A DNA stretch of 7,579 nt from positions 1 to 7,579 of the forward strand of contig DLUN01000194.1 in the NCBI GenBank assembly GCA_003444615.1. The letters are read 5' to 3'. This document shows, in pieces, positions 4,853 to 7,579 of this stretch. The DNA comes from Syntrophomonas sp. Its GTDB lineage: Bacteria > Bacillota > Syntrophomonadia > Syntrophomonadales > Syntrophomonadaceae. A program made the translations under genes and the position numbers. Below the pieces are notes generated by a model. The model was not told the DNA's origin and did no database searches. It saw nothing but the letters and a program-made list of their open reading frames with translations. Numbering within the stretch: position 1 is the stretch's first letter; each line of letters opens with the position of its first letter.

Positions 4853-5575
4853 TCATTCATCGGGGTGTGTTCTGCCGATGACATTCACTGGCAGGAACCG
4901 GTTCCGGTAACGTACCAAGTGATCAAAGAAAGTCCGCCCGAAAACAATGGCAAAGATTACGTTGCCAAATGCATGCAGAGTATCAAATACAAAACTGCTG
5001 GCCCAAACAGCAACCAGGGTCTGCCAATTCAGGGGGTAAACTAAGTTTAGCCAATGCCAGGTGTTCATAAATAAACCGTAAAAATAACCCGCTCCGGCTG
5101 ACATGACCAGAAATGGCATTAAGGTTAATTGGCTCTTGCCTTTGCCCAGGACTCCACCCAAAAGCCCGCATATTCCCCAGGCCATCATCTGCCAAAGAGT
5201 CCAAGGACCATGGCCAACAAAGAAGTTGGAAATCAGCCCCGTCATAGTTCCTACTACAAAACCAGTGCGGCTGCCAAAAACATAACCACTCAACAACACC
5301 AAAAAAGTGGCGGGCTGAACGCTGGCTACCGCCGCAAAAACAATTCTCCCCAAAGACGCCAGAGCTGCCAGGGTAGCCGTTACTGAAATTACCATGGTGT
5401 TAACTGGCCGGCGGCCGGATTCCCACATTAAGAGCCCTAAAAAAACCAGGAGCACTAAGGTGCTTACCAGTCCCCAATTGAGTGATACAACCGGCCAGAA
5501 GCCCAGGGTAACCCCCAAAGAGGCAGCCGCAACTACTCCTAGTAAAATTAACGGTATCAGACTTGTCCTGGCCAT
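4853..5575 (-). CDS. ECF transporter S component (substrate-binding membrane protein)
   Basis: The 240-residue, very hydrophobic product fits the substrate-specificity (S) subunit of an energy-coupling-factor importer, which binds a vitamin or trace nutrient in the membrane and is energised by the EcfT/EcfA module. About six to seven membrane segments are visible (roughly 5-27, 34-50, 58-82, 88-120, 125-145, 150-172, 186-213). The best conserved block is G-R-I-V-F-A (76-81), S-V-Q-P-A-T (85-90), S-G-Y-V-F-G-S-R-T-G-F (96-106) and G-P-W-T-L-W-Q-M-M-A-W-G (123-134), which I associate with S components of the ECF_trnsprt/ECF-ribofla_trS type in Clostridia. It is slightly longer than minimal S proteins. 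The role is supported by position: its start overlaps the 3' end of the ATPase gene by 19 nt, and AAAGG lies 8 nt before ATG 5575. The substrate is not deducible; cobalamin (CbrT-like) is a guess. It is the last gene of the operon. Confidence 0.85.
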   Translation of the reverse strand: MARTSLIPLILLGVVAAASLGVTLGFWPVVSLNWGLVSTLVLLVFLGLLMWESGRRPVNTMVISVTATLAALASLGRIVFAAVASVQPATFLVLLSGYVFGSRTGFVVGTMTGLISNFFVGHGPWTLWQMMAWGICGLLGGVLGKGKSQLTLMPFLVMSAGAGYFYGLFMNTWHWLNLVYPLNWQTLVAVWASSFVFDTLHAFGNVIFAIVFGRTFFDHLVRYRNRFLPVNVIGRTHPDE

Positions 5576-7029
5576 ACTTCCAGCCTTTCCTCCCCTGGGT
5601 TTTTATCATCAGCAATATCCACTATGGATCCGTGCTGTAAATATAAAACTCGATCCGTAAAAGAGTTAGCCCAGTTGTGGTCATGGGTGGCTACCAAGAT
5701 AGCTGTCCCCTGACGGGCCACATCCCGGAGCATAATGGCCAAATCATTTTTTAACCTGTAATCCAAGCCCCGGGTTGGCTCATCCAAAAGCAGCACTTGC
5801 GGCTGAGCCACCAGAATTGAAGCCAAAGCAGTTCTCTGCCGTTCACCCCAGCTTAAATCACGGGGGTTGCGCTGAGCCAAAGGCTGCAGGTGCAATTGCT
5901 CAAGCATCCTATCTACGCGCGAGTAATCCTTTAATTGCAAACTGCGATAGGTGAATTCTATTTCCTGACGTACCGTGGGCGAGAAGAGATAATCCCCCGG
6001 TTCCTGAGACAGGTATCCGACTTTTCTGGCTAACTGGGGGGCTGGCATACGGTAGGGATTCTCTCCGCAGATGTCCACTTGCCCCTGGCAGGGTTTCAGG
6101 GTTCCCATAAGCAGTTTTAATAGGGTGGTCTTACCTGCTCCATTAGCCCCCATTAAACAGGTTATTTCCCCCGCGTGTAAATCCAAGCTGAGTTGTTTTA
6201 ATACAGGTTGATCAGCATTAGGATAACAGAATTTTACATCTTTGAGTCCCGCCAAACGCCGCCCTTTACTGGGAACAGGTAATCTCTTCGTTGCTAGACA
6301 GTCCTCAGTTTCCCCATTGCCTAATAGCCAGCTGATTCTTTCAGTAGGTTGCGACTGTATCCTTCCCTGGCGAATATATAGTACCTTATCCACCCGCTTA
6401 ACCAGCTTGTCCAGTCGATGCTCGGCTATTACCACCGACATTCCCCAAAGGTGCCGGCACCGGTCCAAATAATCCAGAAATTGTTCTGCTGAATCCCCAT
6501 CTAATTGGGACAAAGGTTCATCCAGTAATAACAGTCGGGGCCGCACCGCCATTATAGATGCCAAAACGGTCTTTTGCTTCCATCCCCCGGACAAGTGCAG
6601 GGTAGGATAATACAGCCAGGGCTGCATAGCAAATACTGCCGCTATTTCTTGCAGCCTATCCTGCATCAAAGCCCGGGCATAGCCCACATTTTCCATGCCG
6701 AAAACCAGTTCCTGATCAACCCGGGTAGTTACCAGCTGGCTTTCCGGGTCCTGGAACAGAACTCCTATATACCGGGATAAATCTCGATGGGTCCACTGCC
6801 TCAGGTCTTTACCAAAGAGCTTAATCTGCCCCTGCAATCTGCCTCCATAAAAACGCGGTGCCAACCCGCCCATAACCCTGAGAAGAGTAGATTTTCCGCT
6901 GCCCGAGGGACCAGTTAGCAGAACCGACTGTCCCTTAAGCAATTCCAAGTTTATATCCTGTAAATCAGGGTGCTTGCTGGCTGGATAAGTATAACTCACT
7001 TTCTGTAAGCTCATCAGTAGCGGCAGCAA
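5557..7029 (-). CDS. ECF transporter ATPase with two fused ABC domains (EcfA-EcfA')
   Basis: The 490-residue product fuses two ABC ATPase domains that would power the ECF importer on the cytoplasmic face. Domain 1 (about 6-230): Walker A G-P-S-G-S-G-K-S-T (40-48), Q-loop Q93, signature L-S-G-G-W (146-150), Walker B ending D170-E171, and switch H204. Domain 2 (about 258-475): Walker A G-A-N-G-A-G-K-T-T (294-302), Q342, signature L-S-W-G-E (392-396), D416-E417 and H449. All catalytic residues are present, so both sites could hydrolyse ATP. The signatures are odd: Trp replaces the last residue of LSGGQ in domain 1 and the first Gly in domain 2. I chose TTG 7029 because AGGGGG (7040-7035) lies 5 nt before it; GTG 7035 (inside that site) and ATG 7014 are alternatives. 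The start lies within ecfT (about 65-nt overlap) and the end overlaps the S gene, so translation is probably coupled. Confidence 0.9.
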   Translation of the reverse strand: MLPLLMSLQKVSYTYPASKHPDLQDINLELLKGQSVLLTGPSGSGKSTLLRVMGGLAPRFYGGRLQGQIKLFGKDLRQWTHRDLSRYIGVLFQDPESQLVTTRVDQELVFGMENVGYARALMQDRLQEIAAVFAMQPWLYYPTLHLSGGWKQKTVLASIMAVRPRLLLLDEPLSQLDGDSAEQFLDYLDRCRHLWGMSVVIAEHRLDKLVKRVDKVLYIRQGRIQSQPTERISWLLGNGETEDCLATKRLPVPSKGRRLAGLKDVKFCYPNADQPVLKQLSLDLHAGEITCLMGANGAGKTTLLKLLMGTLKPCQGQVDICGENPYRMPAPQLARKVGYLSQEPGDYLFSPTVRQEIEFTYRSLQLKDYSRVDRMLEQLHLQPLAQRNPRDLSWGERQRTALASILVAQPQVLLLDEPTRGLDYRLKNDLAIMLRDVARQGTAILVATHDHNWANSFTDRVLYLQHGSIVDIADDKNPGEERLEVWPGQV

Positions 7030-7579
7030 GATCACCCCCTTTTCCCAGTGCAGGTACTACCAGCAAACCGGCTATAGCCAGAGCCGGCCACATTTCCGCC
7101 CATAGGACTGAGCTCAACTGCGGATAATAGGAATACTCTGACCATCCCAGAATCATGGCCCCGATGCTTATAGCTCCGGCAATTGTTAAGCATAGTGCAG
7201 CTAAACTGTCATGCCCTTGCCAGGTATCTTGATAATAACTGGTGCGGGGTCCGCTGCCAAAACCCCGTCCATACATGGATTCAGCCATGGCAACCGAACG
7301 TTCCAGACTGGATAACAATAGTATGGAGCTAACCGGGAAAAAGTTTTTAACCCGATTCATCAAACCTCCGCTACTCCACTCTACGCCCCGGCAGCGTTGC
7401 ACTTCCGATATACGGTGATATTCTTCCATCATCAGGGGCACCAAACGCAGGGCCAGATTAAAAGTCAAAGCCCAACGCGTTCCAAACAGGCTCAACATTC
7501 GCAGTGCCTTCGCCGGACTGACTAGAGCAAAAAAAGAGGCGCAGCTACTGATAATCACCAAAAGACGAAGGGCCATTCC
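6965..7579 (-). CDS. ecfT: ECF transporter transmembrane protein EcfT, 5' part missing
   Basis: The last 204 codons of the gene are in the window; the frame stays open to the right edge, so the ATG at 7576 is probably internal and roughly 50-70 N-terminal residues are missing compared with the family's usual 250-270. EcfT is the membrane scaffold that couples ATP hydrolysis by the EcfA domains to movement of the S component. Counting from M at 7576, the family core R-L-V-P-L-M-M-E-E (44-52) leads into the first coupling-helix motif Q-R-C-R-G (60-64; usually A-R-G). The second is M-Y-G-R-G-F (101-106). Membrane segments appear at about 4-20, 36-50, 124-145 and 163-178. The C-terminal tail after 180 is acidic and overlaps the ATPase start. 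It is the first visible gene of the operon; the promoter lies beyond the window. Confidence 0.88.
   Translation of the reverse strand, partial: GMALRLLVIISSCASFFALVSPAKALRMLSLFGTRWALTFNLALRLVPLMMEEYHRISEVQRCRGVEWSSGGLMNRVKNFFPVSSILLLSSLERSVAMAESMYGRGFGSGPRTSYYQDTWQGHDSLAALCLTIAGAISIGAMILGWSEYSYYPQLSSVLWAEMWPALAIAGLLVVPALGKGGDLAAATDELTESELYLSSQQAP
7035..7041 (-). promoter_or_regulatory. Ribosome binding site inside ecfT
   Basis: AAGGGGG on the minus strand, continuing TG like the anti-Shine-Dalgarno complement, ends 5 nt before TTG 7029. It is embedded in the ecfT coding sequence, as expected for coupled translation of the ATPase. ATG 7014 would be 20 nt away, too far for this site. Confidence 0.5.

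Noticed and set aside
4715..5660. Several plus-strand open frames opposite the S component gene
   Set aside because: They are shadows of the minus-strand membrane protein; their sequences are low-complexity reverse complements without start signals.
1..7579. Mobile element, CRISPR array, defence island, tRNA
   Set aside because: No transposase, integrase, repeat-spacer pattern, defence-gene motif or tRNA cloverleaf was seen; all genes are ordinary chromosomal families.

Overview
The window looks like a stretch of ordinary chromosome from a Gram-positive, low-to-moderate-GC bacterium, most likely a Clostridia/Peptococcaceae-type Firmicute. This is inferred from strong AGGAGG-type ribosome binding sites, frequent GTG/TTG starts, sigma-A-like promoters, and the gene set (stand-alone Smr protein, short Hsp20, Group-I ECF transporter with a fused ATPase). 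No marker gene fixes the genus. I see no transposase, integrase, phage gene, CRISPR array, rRNA or tRNA.

Left part. A PAS-domain signalling protein runs leftwards off the window (747 to 1, minus strand, 3' part missing). It diverges from a rightward pair: a small stand-alone Smr-domain protein (1064-1486) and a metallo-beta-lactamase-fold hydrolase (1556-2473). The roughly 316-nt divergent gap holds no gene, but it contains a 15-bp palindrome and a nested inverted repeat (923-967). The hydrolase ends in an intrinsic terminator (2502-2528).

Middle part. A membrane PAP2 phosphatase (2527-3102, minus) converges on the hydrolase. Upstream of it, also on the minus strand, is a class I SAM-dependent methyltransferase (3245-4141). 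The two are separated by a strong 10-bp-stem terminator hairpin (3191-3223), so they are probably separate transcripts. The methyltransferase diverges from a small heat-shock protein of the Hsp20/alpha-crystallin family (4327-4773), with promoter-like sequences for both and a 20-bp imperfect palindrome just ahead of the hsp20 gene.

Right part. A tightly packed minus-strand operon enters from beyond the right edge: EcfT-type transmembrane protein (5' end cut off), a single protein carrying two fused ABC ATPase domains, and an S-component membrane protein (EcfT -> EcfA-EcfA -> S). The genes overlap, so translation is probably coupled. Together they form a complete Group-I energy-coupling-factor micronutrient importer apart from the missing EcfT N-terminus. 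The S component sets the substrate, which cannot be read from the sequence; a vitamin such as cobalamin is one possibility. The operon promoter, and any riboswitch that would name the substrate, lie outside the window.

I did not find a convincing undescribed system. The best second-look items are the nested inverted repeat at 923-967, the unusual tryptophans in both ABC signature motifs of the fused ATPase, the hsp20 upstream palindrome, and the Smr protein with a strongly basic tail.
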